A DNA stretch of 64,000 nucleotides from Citrobacter sp. MGH106 (lineage in GTDB: Bacteria > Pseudomonadota > Gammaproteobacteria > Enterobacterales > Enterobacteriaceae), in NCBI RefSeq assembly GCF_001037495.1, contig NZ_KQ089822.1:2653403-2717402 (forward strand), read 5' to 3'. Numbering within the stretch: the first letter of the stretch is position 1; each line of letters starts with the position of its first letter. The translations under genes were made by a program, and so were the position numbers. Shown piece after piece: positions 62,828 to 64,000 of the stretch. The notes under the pieces were generated by a model. It did not search any database and was not told the DNA's origin. It saw only the letters and a program-made list of their open reading frames with translations.

Positions 62828-64000
62828 TCCAGGCGTTCTCCGGTCGGTTGCAGAATGATAATCAGGCGGTTAAACAGGTAGATGTCTGTGTAGAGTGCAA
62901 AGAAGCGGCTCAGCATCTCGCCGAACAGACAGATATCGCCGCGTCCGGCAAAACCATGACTGTCCAGCGTCACTTCAATCTGCACGCCGCGTACCAGGTA
63001 GCCCTGTTCAAAGCGCTCGGTTTCGCTGTGCTTCACGTCGATAATGGCTTCCAGACGGCGGCGGTTCATCTCGCTGTCGGTCCACTCATACAGCGCCAGC
63101 GTGCCGCGCAGTACATCGGCGTTATCCATCATCGAGAGAAATCCGCTTCCGAGATGGCTGAGTACGCGCCAGTGAAAACGGTCCTGCGCGGGTGGATAAC
63201 AGGGCAGCGTTGGCGCACAAAGGTTGCGTACCGCAATACTGGCCGACGTGGTTTTCATCACAGTGTCGAGCACGGTACTTTGCAATGCTCTGCGAGGTAG
63301 CTGGCCATTGGTTCCGGTAAGCGTCAGCGACAGGCTTTCATCTTCCGGCACCGTGTGATTATCAAACGCTTCACCGCCGAGGATGAGCCAGGTGTTATGC
63401 AGTCCGGACGGGCCGCGGCGCACACGGGTGTGGTAGTAATATTCCGGCGCTTCATGGCGCATCATTCCACCTTTGTGGCGAAAGCTTGAGAACGGCACGT
63501 AAGTATGCTGGCTCGATGACATCACCGAATCCACGGCGTAAATCTCGGTATGGCCATCCTGTACGCGCATCGGGCGCAGCATGTACTCCGTCTGCAGTGA
63601 ATTGAGCGTCAGCGGGTCAGATTCCAGCGGGAACAGATTAATTACCGGCACGCAGTTCAGACGCAGATGCTTTTCGCTAAAGCTGAAGTCATGCTCCCAG
63701 CGTTCCGCCAGTACCACGTCGATTTCAAACCAGGAAAGCTCCGTCGGAAAGGCCACGGTCTCCAGCCCACGCAGGCCCGTGAACATGAATTTCTCGCGGA
63801 AGGTAAAATATTCCAGCAGCAACTGGTAACCGCTGAAACTGCTGTTGCCCTTCGGCCAGAGGGTATCGTCATCACCAAACCCGAGTGCAGTGAAATGCCC
63901 GGCCAGCGGTCTTCTGTCCACATCACCAGGCATGCGCAGCCATATTCTGGCCACATTCATGGTGAACGCTTCATGCATGGCGCAGGCCAGTGGCGCATCA
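62791..64000 (-). CDS. tssF: T6SS baseplate protein TssF (partial, 5' end outside)
   Basis: About 403 C-terminal residues of TssF (VasA/ImpG family, usually near 590-600). The frame stays open to the window edge, beginning DAPLACAMHEAFTMNVARIWL; the Met at 63978 is internal, not the start. Family segments include YQLLLEYFTFREKFMFTGLRGL, VINLFPLESDPL, RHEAPEYYYHTRVR and a C-terminal VEVTLD-like strand in RGVQIEVTLDSHGFAGRGDICLFGEMLSRFFALY. TssF joins the baseplate wedge with TssG. More T6SS genes must lie to the right. Confidence 0.95.
   Translation of the reverse strand, partial: DAPLACAMHEAFTMNVARIWLRMPGDVDRRPLAGHFTALGFGDDDTLWPKGNSSFSGYQLLLEYFTFREKFMFTGLRGLETVAFPTELSWFEIDVVLAERWEHDFSFSEKHLRLNCVPVINLFPLESDPLTLNSLQTEYMLRPMRVQDGHTEIYAVDSVMSSSQHTYVPFSSFRHKGGMMRHEAPEYYYHTRVRRGPSGLHNTWLILGGEAFDNHTVPEDESLSLTLTGTNGQLPRRALQSTVLDTVMKTTSASIAVRNLCAPTLPCYPPAQDRFHWRVLSHLGSGFLSMMDNADVLRGTLALYEWTDSEMNRRRLEAIIDVKHSETERFEQGYLVRGVQIEVTLDSHGFAGRGDICLFGEMLSRFFALYTDIYLFNRLIIILQPTGERLEWEEKHNRRIPG

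Overview
This is a chromosomal stretch of an enteric gammaproteobacterium (Enterobacteriaceae). Curli genes, tRNA-Ser(GGA), wrbA-yccJ-agp, putPA, efeUOB, cbpAM and a torCAD system are all close relatives of their E. coli counterparts. The mix of scsABCD, fetMP, an orphan rutR and missing pga and rut operons fits Citrobacter or a near neighbour better than E. coli. The genus is an inference; no marker gene here proves it.

Layout. 1-4.6 kb: the end of the curli export operon (csgE tail, csgF, csgG), then ycdZ, ycdY, ycdX and ghrA. 4.77 kb: tRNA-Ser. 5-14 kb: the complete TMAO respiration set, torDAC with divergent torR, then torT and torS; four tor-box-like repeats lie between torC and torR. 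14-19 kb: a YciI-like gene, phoH and the acid-induced ferrous iron importer efeUOB with a Fur box. 19.4-20.7 kb: an AT-rich, foreign-looking alpha/beta-hydrolase gene split by a frameshift at an A8 tract. 21-27 kb: putP and putA around a control region with four GTTGCA PutA operator motifs. 27.0-27.5 kb: a 502-bp non-coding fold-back element. 27.6-32.5 kb: LprI-like protein, rutR, a DMT exporter, ymdF, wrbA, yccJ, agp.

32.5-48 kb is an accessory metal and redox island: an ArsR-type regulator with a TSUP exporter, a two-HTH orphan, the fetMP-type ferrous iron locus (FTR1 permease, P19-like protein, DUF2318 membrane protein, two FtsX/MacB permeases, ATPase, thioredoxin lipoprotein) under a strong Fur box, a solitary NqrC-like flavoprotein, the copper/redox scsABCD genes and a DsbA-like oxidase. 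48.2-50.3 kb holds cbpA, cbpM and a Crp/Fnr-like regulator. 50.3-53.2 kb is a nucleoside set (Tsx-like porin, TsgA-like MFS carrier, DeoD-type phosphorylase). 53.4-58.8 kb has a YcgJ-like protein, a GntR/FCD regulator, two Dcu-family carriers and a second-type argininosuccinate lyase. From 59.4 kb to the right edge runs part of a type VI secretion cluster (VasL-type protein, tssE, tssJ, tssG, partial tssF).

The most notable non-gene signals are the 502-bp fold-back element, two diverged copies of a dispersed intergenic repeat (about 3.4 and 59.1 kb) that share a hairpin with a compensatory base-pair change, and the A8 frameshift in the hydrolase gene. No CRISPR array, rRNA or intact insertion sequence was seen.
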